Source of the DNA: Burkholderia singularis | Lineage (GTDB): Bacteria; Pseudomonadota; Gammaproteobacteria; Burkholderiales; Burkholderiaceae | Direction: 5' to 3' | NCBI RefSeq assembly: GCF_900176645.1 | Contig: NZ_FXAN01000037.1 | Location: forward strand, 38,664-102,663 | DNA length: 64,000 bases | Shown: in pieces, positions 35,391 through 43,416 of the stretch | Layout: each line of letters starts with the position of its first letter | How positions within the stretch are numbered: the stretch's first letter is position 1 | Program-made: the position numbers and the translations under genes | The notes under the pieces: model-generated | The model's input: only the letters and a program-made list of their open reading frames with translations | The model's database searches: none | What the model was told of the DNA's origin: nothing

Positions 35391-35714
35391 TCAAAGCGTG
35401 AATTTCATGCCGAGATGCCGGTTGACGATCGTCGTGCGGCTGGCAAGCGCATGCTGGATCGCGTCGCAGCGCGCCTGCGTGGTCAATTGATCGTTTGCCG
35501 GCAGTTGCATGCGGCGCTCGGTCGCGCTCAGCCATTCGCTGCTGCCCGGATCGGGGCCGTGCCCGGCGTCGTCGGTGATCGCGAGCTGCTGGTCGACTTG
35601 GTCGAACCACGCATCGGTGCAAGGGCGCTCGCTCGGCGCGTGCAGCACAGTGGTCGTTGCGGCGAGCCAGCCGACGACGGCGACAAGTGCGATACCGGAG
35701 ATGACTTTCTTCAT
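35391..35714 (-). CDS. Small secreted or membrane-anchored protein of unknown function
   Basis: 107 residues with an N-terminal hydrophobic segment (MKKVISGIALVAVVGWLAAT) that is a signal peptide or anchor. The short polar remainder has two Cys (RPCTDAW and ARCDAIQ) that could form a disulfide. I do not recognise the family. The ATG (35714) was chosen because the signal begins there; the frame stays open upstream only through repeat sequence. It faces the RND gene tail-to-tail and is divergent from the amidase across the hexanucleotide repeat. Confidence 0.65.
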   Translation of the reverse strand: MKKVISGIALVAVVGWLAATTTVLHAPSERPCTDAWFDQVDQQLAITDDAGHGPDPGSSEWLSATERRMQLPANDQLTTQARCDAIQHALASRTTIVNRHLGMKFTL

Positions 35715-35790
35715 TGAATCCTTAAGACGATAATGACCTGGATGAACGGGAGACGATTTCGCGCAGGATGCAACGGGCTTGGCCGTCGCG

Positions 35791-35880
35791 CCAACGCCAA
35801 CGCCAACGCCAACGCCAACGCCAACGCCAACGCCAACGCCAACGCCAACGCCAACGCCAACGCCAACGCCAACGCCAACG
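35791..35880. repeat. Perfect hexanucleotide microsatellite (CCAACG)15
   Basis: Fifteen uninterrupted CCAACG units (90 bases), lying between the divergent small secreted-protein gene and the amidase gene. It starts about 76 bases upstream of the former and ends about 215 bases upstream of the latter. Unit length is a multiple of three, so copy-number change never shifts frame: it would read as Asn-Ala, Gln-Arg or Pro-Thr repeats. More likely it acts as a length-variable spacer in the promoter region. Perfect identity of all copies suggests recent or ongoing slippage. Confidence 0.97.
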
Positions 35881-36094
35881 CGAGATGTACGGATCGCGAT
35901 TCGGCGCCGAAGTTCACTCTCGAGGTTGGTGCAAACCGTCGCGGCGACAGACGCCGTCAGACTCTGGTGCTCGGAGGATGCATGCCAGCCGATGCGACGC
36001 GGCCCTCTCGGCGCGGCTCGCGCCATGCGGGCGACGACCTCCTGAACCGCTCGTTTGCCCGTGCTACGGCTCAACTGAAGACGGAACGCTCCAT

Positions 36095-37672
36095 ATGAAA
36101 CGACGTCACTTTCTCCACACGCTCGGCGCGCTGACTGCGATGCCGCACGCTTTCGATAGCGCGCATGCCGCGATTTCAGCGCCGCCTGACCGTACTCCCG
36201 CCGCTTGCGCATCTGGCGCGGCGGCGAGCGCGACCCAGTCGGTGCGCGATGCGCTCGAGCGCATCGCGCGTATCGACCGCGATGGCCCGTGCGTGAACGC
36301 GATCATCGAACTGAATCCCGACGCCGAAGCAATCGCGCGAACGCTCGACGCCGAGCGGGCCGCCGGCACGGTGCGCGGCCCGCTGCACGGCGTCGCCGTC
36401 GCGCTGAAGGACAATATCGCGACAGGCGACCGGATGGCGACCACCGCCGGCTCGCTCGCGCTCGACGGCGTGCGTGCGGCGCGCGACGCGCAACTCGTCG
36501 CGCGGTTGCGTCGCGCGGGCGCGGTGATCGTCGCAAAAACCAATCTGAGCGAATGGGCGAACTTCCGCTCGACGCGCTCCACCAGCGGCTGGAGCGGCCG
36601 CGGCGGCCTGACACGCAATCCTTACGCACTCGACCGGAGCACGAGCGGCTCGAGTTCGGGTTCGGCCGCTGCGGTCGCGGCCGGCCTCGTGCCGATGGCA
36701 GTCGGCACCGAGACCGACGGCTCGATCGTATCGCCGGCGTCGATCAACGGCTGCGTCGGCCTGAAGCCGACGCTCGGGCGCGTGAGCCGCGACGGAATCG
36801 TGCCGCTGTCGCATACGCAGGATACGGCCGGGCCGATCACGCGCACGGTCCGCGACGCCGCGCTATTGCTCACCGCGCTTGCCGGCAGCGACGCGAACGA
36901 TTCCGCGACGGCGAATGCGCCGCCGCCTGCCGACTATGTGGGCGCGCTCGATCCGGATGCCCTGCGCGGCGCGCGCATCGGCGTCGCACGTGAGTATTTC
37001 ACCGGGCATGACGAAGTCGATACGCAGATCGAGCGTGCGATTGCCGAGCTGGTGAAGTTGGGCGCGGTGGTCGTCGATCCGGTCGATCTGAAGAAGGTCG
37101 ACTATCAGGACGACGAGCTGACCGTGTTGCTTTGCGAGTTCAAACACGATCTGCCGCTATGGCTGCGCGCGTTCGCGCCTGATGCGCTGGTGCGCACGCT
37201 TGCCGACGTGATCGCGTTCAACGATGCGCATCGCGCGAAGGAGATGTCGTACTTCGGCCAGGAAACGCTGATTCGCGCGCAGGCCGCAGGCGGCCTCGAC
37301 AGCGCCGCTTATCGTCGCGCGCTGATTCGTTGCGGCCGCCGCGCACGCGCCGACGGGCTCGCGCGCGTGTTGCGCAAGCATCGGCTCGATGCGATCGTCG
37401 CGCCGACGGGCGGTACGGCGTGGCTGACCGATCTTGTCAACGGCGATAGCGGCGGCGGCGATTTCTCGACGCCCGCCGCAGTCGCGGGTTTTCCGCATCT
37501 GACGGTGCCGGCCGGCCTCGTGCGCGGATTGCCGGTTGGTTTGTCGTTCGTCGGTGCGCCGTGGAGCGAGGCGCGTTTGCTCGCCCTAGGCTATGCGTTC
37601 GAGCAGGCCACGCAGTGGCGTCAGGAGCCGCGCTATGTCGAGCGGTCGAATATTCCTCCACTCGATGCGTGA
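36095..37672 (+). CDS. Exported amidase (amidase-signature family)
   Basis: 525 residues. N-terminal MKRRHFLHTLGALTAMP resembles a Tat signal (RR-x-F-L). The amidase-signature Ser-cisSer-Lys triad is recognisable: Lys in VALKDNIATGDRM, the Gly/Ser-rich segment STSGSSSGSAAAVAAG and the Ser in TETDGSIVSPAS. These enzymes hydrolyse C-N bonds of amides. An exported form may act on peptides, aryl-amides or host/environmental amides. The open frame continues upstream through the (CCAACG)15 repeat to about 35768, but ATG 36095, with its signal peptide, is the sensible start. Confidence 0.9.
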   Translation: MKRRHFLHTLGALTAMPHAFDSAHAAISAPPDRTPAACASGAAASATQSVRDALERIARIDRDGPCVNAIIELNPDAEAIARTLDAERAAGTVRGPLHGVAVALKDNIATGDRMATTAGSLALDGVRAARDAQLVARLRRAGAVIVAKTNLSEWANFRSTRSTSGWSGRGGLTRNPYALDRSTSGSSSGSAAAVAAGLVPMAVGTETDGSIVSPASINGCVGLKPTLGRVSRDGIVPLSHTQDTAGPITRTVRDAALLLTALAGSDANDSATANAPPPADYVGALDPDALRGARIGVAREYFTGHDEVDTQIERAIAELVKLGAVVVDPVDLKKVDYQDDELTVLLCEFKHDLPLWLRAFAPDALVRTLADVIAFNDAHRAKEMSYFGQETLIRAQAAGGLDSAAYRRALIRCGRRARADGLARVLRKHRLDAIVAPTGGTAWLTDLVNGDSGGGDFSTPAAVAGFPHLTVPAGLVRGLPVGLSFVGAPWSEARLLALGYAFEQATQWRQEPRYVERSNIPPLDA

Positions 37673-37860
37673 AGCGGTATGCGACGGCGTGCGGCACGCC
37701 GTGGGTGCCGGGCGCCGCGCGGCGCCGCTCGCGCTTACCCGACTCCGCGTGCCGGACATTCGCTTCATAAACATCGCAGAATTAATTGGTTTCCCATCGC
37801 GTTCGTTGTCCCGTATCGTTTCCGGATTTTAAAAACACGCCTACGGACGAGGACAATCAA

Positions 37861-39036
37861 ATGAAGCGAACCAAGCAACTCGCGGCAGCGCTCGCGCTGC
37901 CCGCCGGCCTCCTTTTGCCGGCCGCCGCGCACGCGCAAAGCAGCGTCACGCTGTACGGGATCGTCGATGCCGGCATCGCCTATGTGCACAATGCGCAGGA
38001 CGCGAATGGCCGCAACCAGTCGACGCTCGTGAAATTCAGCAGCGGCAATCTGTCGGGCAGCCGCTGGGGGCTGAAAGGCAGCGAAGATTTAGGCGGCGGC
38101 CTCGCGGCGGTGTTTCAACTGGAAAACGGCTTCAACATCGGCAACGGTGTGCAAAGCGGTAACCGCGAGTTCGGGCGCAAGGCGATCGTCGGGTTGACGA
38201 GCAGCACGTGGGGCACGGTGACGCTTGGCCGCCAGTACGATCCGGTCGTCGATCTCGTGCAAGGGCTCACCGAGGACAATTATTTCGGCGGCGTGTTCGC
38301 GACGCCGGGCGACCTCGACAACTACGACAACAGCCTGCGCGTGAGCAACTCGGTGAAGTACGTGAGCCCGCTGTGGTCGGGCCTGCAGTTCGAGGCGCTG
38401 TACGGCTTCGGCGGCGTCGCGGGAGCGACCGGCAGCGGCCGCACGTACAGTTTCGCGGCGGCGTACACGAACGGCCCGCTATCGCTCGGCGCGGGCTATT
38501 TGTACGCGGACGGCGGCACGAGCGCGAACAACGGCGTGCGCACGTGGACGGGCAGCTCGGACACGCTGTTCAACACCGTGATCAACCAGGGCTTCGCGAG
38601 CGCGAAGTCGATCAAGAGCGTGCGCGCTGCCGGCCAATACGTACTCGGCGCGGCGACGTTCGGCCTCGCTTACTCGAACACGCAATACGGCCGCGATTCG
38701 CTGTCGGCGTTCGGCAGTACCGCGAAATTCAACAGCGGCTCGGGATTCTTCAACTACCGGTTCACGCCGGCATTGACCACCGGCGTCGGCTACAGCTATA
38801 CGTCGCTGACAGGACCGGCTTCCGCGCATTATCATCAGGTGAATCTGGGCGCCGATTACGCGCTGTCCAAGCGCACCGATCTGTACGCGCTGTTCGGCTA
38901 CCAGAAGGCGAGCGGCAGGACGATCGGCGCGAATGGCGCGGTGATCGACGCGCAGGCGTCGGTTGGCTCGTATGGCGCGAATTCCGGCACCGATACGCAG
39001 GAACTCGCGATCGTCGGCATCCGGCACAAGTTTTAA
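37861..39036 (+). CDS. Gram-negative trimeric porin (Burkholderia OmpC-like)
   Basis: 391 residues: a signal peptide (about 1-25, ending AHAQ) followed by SSVTLYGIVDAGIAYVHNAQ, the invariant opening of beta-proteobacterial general porins. The GSRWGLKGSEDLGGGLAAVF and RKAIVGLTSSTWGTVTLGRQ motifs are also present, and the protein ends in GIRHKF with the terminal Phe needed for assembly. It forms a 16-strand diffusion pore. Monocistronic, with GAGGA before the ATG. The 188-base upstream gap includes an AT-rich promoter-like stretch near 37770-37840. Confidence 0.96.
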   Translation: MKRTKQLAAALALPAGLLLPAAAHAQSSVTLYGIVDAGIAYVHNAQDANGRNQSTLVKFSSGNLSGSRWGLKGSEDLGGGLAAVFQLENGFNIGNGVQSGNREFGRKAIVGLTSSTWGTVTLGRQYDPVVDLVQGLTEDNYFGGVFATPGDLDNYDNSLRVSNSVKYVSPLWSGLQFEALYGFGGVAGATGSGRTYSFAAAYTNGPLSLGAGYLYADGGTSANNGVRTWTGSSDTLFNTVINQGFASAKSIKSVRAAGQYVLGAATFGLAYSNTQYGRDSLSAFGSTAKFNSGSGFFNYRFTPALTTGVGYSYTSLTGPASAHYHQVNLGADYALSKRTDLYALFGYQKASGRTIGANGAVIDAQASVGSYGANSGTDTQELAIVGIRHKF

Positions 39037-39235
39037 GCCGGACTGAATCGCCCGGCGTCCGCTGCTTGCGCCGGGGCGTTTCGCGCGCCTGCGGCAGCCC
39101 GGCGCGCGGCCGCATGAAATACCTTCCTCTCGCGGCCACGCCGCGCGGCGGCTCGCGACGAGGAACAGTCGGGCGCGTTGCGCTGTCGCGGCGCACGCGT
39201 GAATCCACTCATCATCACAAACAGGACGCTCATCG

Positions 39236-40804
39236 ATGAAAACTGCGATTGGAAAGCTGACCGCGTCGCTGCTCCTGGCCGCCGCAAGCGCGTGTTTCGC
39301 GGCCGACGCGCCGCACGCCCCCGAGCATCTGCCGCCCGGCATCGCGTGGCAGCAAGGCGATGTCGATGCGGCGTTCGCGCAAGCCAAACGCACGAACAAG
39401 CCGTTGTTTCTCTATTGGGGCGCGGTGTGGTGCCCGTCGTGCAACCAGGTGAAATCGACGATTTTCAGCCAGCAGGCGTTCAAGGCGCGCTCGGCGTTCT
39501 TCGTGCCGGTTTATCTTGACGGCGATAGCGAGAACGCGCAGAAGATCGGCGAGCGCTTCAAGGTGCGCGGCTATCCGACGATGATCCTGTTCCGGCCCGA
39601 CGGCACCGAAGTCACGCGGCTGCCGGGCGAAGTCGATCTCGACCGTTACATGCAGGCGTTGTCGATCGGGCTGAACGCCGCGCATCCGTTCAAGCAAACG
39701 CTTGCCGCCGCGCTGAAGGACGGCGCGCATGTGTCGCCCGACGAATGGCGGGTGCTGGCCGATTACTCGTGGGATACCGACGGCGATCTGCCGGTGCCGC
39801 CCGAGCGCGTCGCAACGACGCTGCAAACGCTCGCGCGGCACGCGCGCGCGGACCGCGCGAGCGCTGAAGCGCTGCGGCTGGAATTGAAATCGGTGGTGTC
39901 GGCGGCAACGGGCGAACCGCCGCAGCAAGGCGACATCGACAAGGCGGCGGGCGCGAACGCGGTACGCGATGCGCTGGGCGACCCGAAGCTCGCGCGCAGC
40001 GATTACGACGTGTTGATCGCCGCGCCGGACGACGTCGTCAAATACCTCGCCGGTGACGACGCGGGCAAGCGCGCGGCGCTCGCGAAGCAGTTCGATGCGG
40101 CGCTCGCGCGGCTGTCGACGGATAAGTCGCTTGCGGCAATCGACCGGACCATGGCGCTGCATGGTCGCGTGCTGCTCGCGCGGCTCGACGCGAAACCGGG
40201 CGCGCCGCTGCCCGCCGCGCTTGCCGATGCAGTGCGGCGGCAGACTTCGGCGGCCGTTGGCGAATCGACGAATGTTTATGCGCGGCAGGCGGTCGTCAGC
40301 GAAGCGGCCGCGACGCTGACCGACGCCCGCCAGTTCGACGCCGCCGACGCGCTGCTCAAGGCGGAACTGCCCCGTTCGCCGACGCCGTACTTCTTCATGT
40401 CGGGGCTGGCGGCCAACGCGAAGGCGCGTGGCGACAAGGCCGCCGCGCTCGACTGGTATCGCAAGGCCTACGATGCGGCGAGCGGTCCGGCGACGCGGCT
40501 GCGTTGGGGCGCTGCCTATTTCGCGAATGCCGTCGATCTCGCACCGGACGATGCGGCGCGCATCAGGCAGATTGCCAACGACGTGCTGACGCAGGCGGGC
40601 CAGACGCGCAATGCGTTCTACGGCGCGAACAAGCGCGCGTTGACGCGGCTCGTTACGCAGTTGGTACGCTGGCATCAGGGCGGCGCGCACGAGGCGACGG
40701 TGCAGGCGGTCGTCAAGCAGTTCGAGGGCGTGTGCGGCAAGCTGCCGGCCGGCGATCCGCAAGTCGGCGCTTGCGAGAGCCTGATCAAGCCCGCGAAGGC
40801 TTGA
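39236..40804 (+). CDS. Exported thioredoxin-fold protein with helical C-terminal region
   Basis: 522 residues. A signal peptide (about 1-22, ending CFAAD), then a thioredoxin-like domain (about 35-145) with the redox motif Trp-Cys-Pro-Ser-Cys in WGAVWCPSCNQVKSTIF and the cis-Pro in RGYPTMILFRPDGTE. The remaining about 370 residues are Ala-rich and helical with TPR-like character (AKARGDKAAALDWYRKAYDA). It probably acts in the periplasm as a disulfide reductase, or as a sensor with a scaffold domain. The gene ends 19 bases from the convergent alpha-galactosidase gene. No partner reductase is adjacent. Confidence 0.85.
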   Translation: MKTAIGKLTASLLLAAASACFAADAPHAPEHLPPGIAWQQGDVDAAFAQAKRTNKPLFLYWGAVWCPSCNQVKSTIFSQQAFKARSAFFVPVYLDGDSENAQKIGERFKVRGYPTMILFRPDGTEVTRLPGEVDLDRYMQALSIGLNAAHPFKQTLAAALKDGAHVSPDEWRVLADYSWDTDGDLPVPPERVATTLQTLARHARADRASAEALRLELKSVVSAATGEPPQQGDIDKAAGANAVRDALGDPKLARSDYDVLIAAPDDVVKYLAGDDAGKRAALAKQFDAALARLSTDKSLAAIDRTMALHGRVLLARLDAKPGAPLPAALADAVRRQTSAAVGESTNVYARQAVVSEAAATLTDARQFDAADALLKAELPRSPTPYFFMSGLAANAKARGDKAAALDWYRKAYDAASGPATRLRWGAAYFANAVDLAPDDAARIRQIANDVLTQAGQTRNAFYGANKRALTRLVTQLVRWHQGGAHEATVQAVVKQFEGVCGKLPAGDPQVGACESLIKPAKA

Positions 40805-40823
40805 TCAGGCTCTGCCGCCGCCT

Positions 40824-42953
40824 TTACTGCGGCGCCGATATGTCGATGCCATTGATGGCGGGCGCGGGCGCGGACGGATTCGAGAACGTCAGCGTGTTGG
40901 CGCGGCCCGCGCGCAACACGCCGTGGACGGTGAGCGTCGACGGCGTGGCCCAATTGCCCGTGGTCGGGAACGTGACGGGCACGGGCGCGGCGCCGTTGAA
41001 GCTGATTTGCGCGACACGGTCGACGCTGTCTCCGTTTACGAAAACGATCTGTACGCTATAAGCGCCATCAGCCGGCACCGCGAGCCGATTGATCGTCAGC
41101 GTCCCGCCGTTGCCGAGTTGTCCGACGGCCTGTCCGCTTGCGCATCCCGCGCACACTTGCACGCGGGCCGCGCCCGCAAGCGTGTTCGCGTGTGCGACGG
41201 CCTCGTAGGCCGGGCGGGCCGTGGGCAGGCGAACCGGACCGGCGACCGACGCGACCGAGCGGATGCCGGGCATGGGTTTCGTCGTGTCGACATTCGATAA
41301 CGCGATCTGATTCATCCCCGGCTTCAGGCCCGCATAGACGATGACGGCGCCGGTGCGCGCCGCGCCCGAGGTCGGCTCGAACGCGAGTGTCGTCGGAGTG
41401 CCGCCGTTGACGGCGAGCTGCGCGTACCGCGTTTCATTGTGCGGATTTGCATAGGCGATTTCGATATAGCCGCCCGTGGTGTGAGATTTGACGTGCGCGC
41501 GGATCGTGGCATGCCTGTGCCGCTGCGATGCGTTGTCCTCGCCGTCGTCGCTGTCTTCGCCGCCGTCGCATGAGTTGCAGTGCATGCGCGATTCATCGAT
41601 GCCGCCGCCGAATGCATCCAGCCGCTTGGATTCCTCTGTGGCGTCGCGCTCATCGACACGCAGCATGACCGCGCCGCCGGCCGGCACGAGCGGTACGGTG
41701 TACGACTGCGTCGCGACGCCGAGATCCTGGCGCGCCCATACGTCGCGCACTGTGGCGCGCTCGGCGGGCGCGAGGCCGAGCTGCGTCCAGGTGAACGTCA
41801 TCGGCGCATCGGTGTTCGAGTTGTTGAACAGGACGACCGCGCGCTGCCCGTTGCCCGCCAGCAGCTTCGCCCACACCTGCCGCGTGCCGTCGCGGGATTG
41901 TGCGACCTTCAGCCCTTGCAGCCCGAGCGGATCCTGATCGATTGCGATGACTTCGGGGTTGGTCAGCAGGCCCAGCGTATCGGCGGCGAGCGGCTTCGAC
42001 AGATCGTTGCCGAGAATCAGCGGCGCGCCGGCGATCGCCCACAGGCTCACGTGCGCGCGATCTTGCGGGGCCGACATGCCCATGCCGGCGATCATCATGT
42101 CGGGATCGTTGTAGTAGCCGGTGTGCTGCGCCTCGGGCCAATCGTTGCCGTTGAAATTGCGGATCACGCGGGCGAATTGCGTCGCGCCGATGTCGTGTTT
42201 GTAGATGTCGTCGGTGGTGCGCCACATTCGGCCGACGCCGGGCGCCCAGTCCCAAGGGCCCCGGTTGTAGTCGGGAAATGCGCGGTCGCTGCCGATCGTC
42301 CCCCAGTCGCAGATGCTGAGCATGAGCCGCTGGCCGGTTTTCGCGTAGGCGTCGTCGATCGCGGCGGCAATTGCCGTGTATGCCTGCTGCGGATCGTAGC
42401 CGGCGTCGCGGCCGCCGCAGAAATCGACCTTCACGAAATCGAAGCCCCATTGCGCGAACTGCAGGAAATCGGTTCGATAGTGTGCGACGTCGCTGCCGAC
42501 AAATCGCGTGCCGTCGCGGCGAAAGCCGCAGCCGAGCGGACCGGCGTCGATATAGATACCGGCCTTCAGGCCCTGGCTGTGAATGTATTGCGCGATTGCC
42601 CGCATGCCGCCCGGCCATTGCCGCGTATCGACGATGAAATTACCATTCGCGTCGCGCTGTCCGGACGTCCACCAGCCCTCGTCGATGTTCACGTACTCGT
42701 ATTTCGCGCCGGATTCGATCGCGCGGTTCAGCCTGACCATGCCGTCCGCTTGAGCCTTGATCGTGTCGAAGCTGACGTTCTCCTCGAGGCTGTTCCACGA
42801 TGACCAGCCCATCGGCGCCGCGACATGCGCGGTTTGGCCCGGCGCGGCGGCAGATGGCGGTGTTGCGCAGGACACGCTGACAACACCGCATAGGCCGATG
42901 GTCAGCACCGTCGACCATGCACCGGCAGTATTTTTTATGCGGGCTAAGCGCAT
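40824..42953 (-). CDS. Secreted GH27 alpha-galactosidase with C-terminal carbohydrate-binding region
   Basis: 709 residues. A signal peptide (about 1-30, with a Cys near the cleavage site that may be lipidated) and a GH27 barrel (about 45-330: MGWSSWNSLEENV, EYVNIDEGWW, nucleophile Asp in FVKVDFCGGRD, acid/base Asp in YYNDPDMM), then the antiparallel beta domain (about 335-430). A highly acidic His/Cys-containing linker follows (about 440-475, CNSCDGGEDSDDGEDN) and then beta-rich C-terminal modules like CBM35 (about 480-705). GH27 enzymes release terminal alpha-galactose from plant or fungal galactomannans and oligosaccharides. It is monocistronic and convergent with the thioredoxin-fold gene. 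It suggests life with plant or fungal polysaccharides. Confidence 0.92.
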   Translation of the reverse strand: MRLARIKNTAGAWSTVLTIGLCGVVSVSCATPPSAAAPGQTAHVAAPMGWSSWNSLEENVSFDTIKAQADGMVRLNRAIESGAKYEYVNIDEGWWTSGQRDANGNFIVDTRQWPGGMRAIAQYIHSQGLKAGIYIDAGPLGCGFRRDGTRFVGSDVAHYRTDFLQFAQWGFDFVKVDFCGGRDAGYDPQQAYTAIAAAIDDAYAKTGQRLMLSICDWGTIGSDRAFPDYNRGPWDWAPGVGRMWRTTDDIYKHDIGATQFARVIRNFNGNDWPEAQHTGYYNDPDMMIAGMGMSAPQDRAHVSLWAIAGAPLILGNDLSKPLAADTLGLLTNPEVIAIDQDPLGLQGLKVAQSRDGTRQVWAKLLAGNGQRAVVLFNNSNTDAPMTFTWTQLGLAPAERATVRDVWARQDLGVATQSYTVPLVPAGGAVMLRVDERDATEESKRLDAFGGGIDESRMHCNSCDGGEDSDDGEDNASQRHRHATIRAHVKSHTTGGYIEIAYANPHNETRYAQLAVNGGTPTTLAFEPTSGAARTGAVIVYAGLKPGMNQIALSNVDTTKPMPGIRSVASVAGPVRLPTARPAYEAVAHANTLAGAARVQVCAGCASGQAVGQLGNGGTLTINRLAVPADGAYSVQIVFVNGDSVDRVAQISFNGAAPVPVTFPTTGNWATPSTLTVHGVLRAGRANTLTFSNPSAPAPAINGIDISAPQ

Positions 42954-43416
42954 GGTTGTCTCCTGGTGGCTGTTAATCCGGCTTCCTTTGTGCGAAGCCT
43001 CGTCGCAAATAACTATAAGACAGCGTTCAAGTGCGTTTCAAAGGTTTGTGCGTTTGGTAGGGCATCGATCATTGTCTTGATGATTTTGCGATCGAGCGGC
43101 CGAATGCTGATGGGAAGCCATGATGGTGTCGAAGCGAGCCGCGCGAGCATCCCCGACGTCCGCCGCCCGATCGCTGACGCGGGGTGGTGCTCGCAGAAAA
43201 TGCGTTGGAACCCTCAGGCGGTGAAATACCGGGATGTTCGTTGACTATGCCGAGGCCGGACGCGGTGATTGCATCTCGGCGGATTGATGTTTTGCATGCG
43301 TGGCCCGATCACGCGATCGAACGGCGCGATCGCGTGGCTCATCGGCCACGGTGACGCGCGGCGCGCCGTTTCGCGTTTGGTACGATTCACGCTTTCTCAT
43401 TCGTTCGCCCCGCTGC
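42954..43416. other. Intergenic region between divergent alpha-galactosidase and PBP genes
   Basis: About 460 bases with no recognisable gene. It should contain the promoters of the divergent flanking genes. A moderately AT-rich stretch (42990-43100) near the alpha-galactosidase start is a plausible promoter, but no confident box was identified. Confidence 0.5.

Noticed and set aside
35791..35880. CRISPR array
   Set aside because: The unit is a six-base microsatellite without spacers; no cas genes are present.
35768..36094. N-terminal extension of the amidase through the hexanucleotide repeat
   Set aside because: The frame is open, but translation would give a Gln-Arg repeat leader; the Tat-like signal peptide begins at 36095.
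39045..39085. GC-rich hairpin after the porin gene as a terminator
   Set aside because: Arms are imperfect and no T-tract follows; too weak to annotate.
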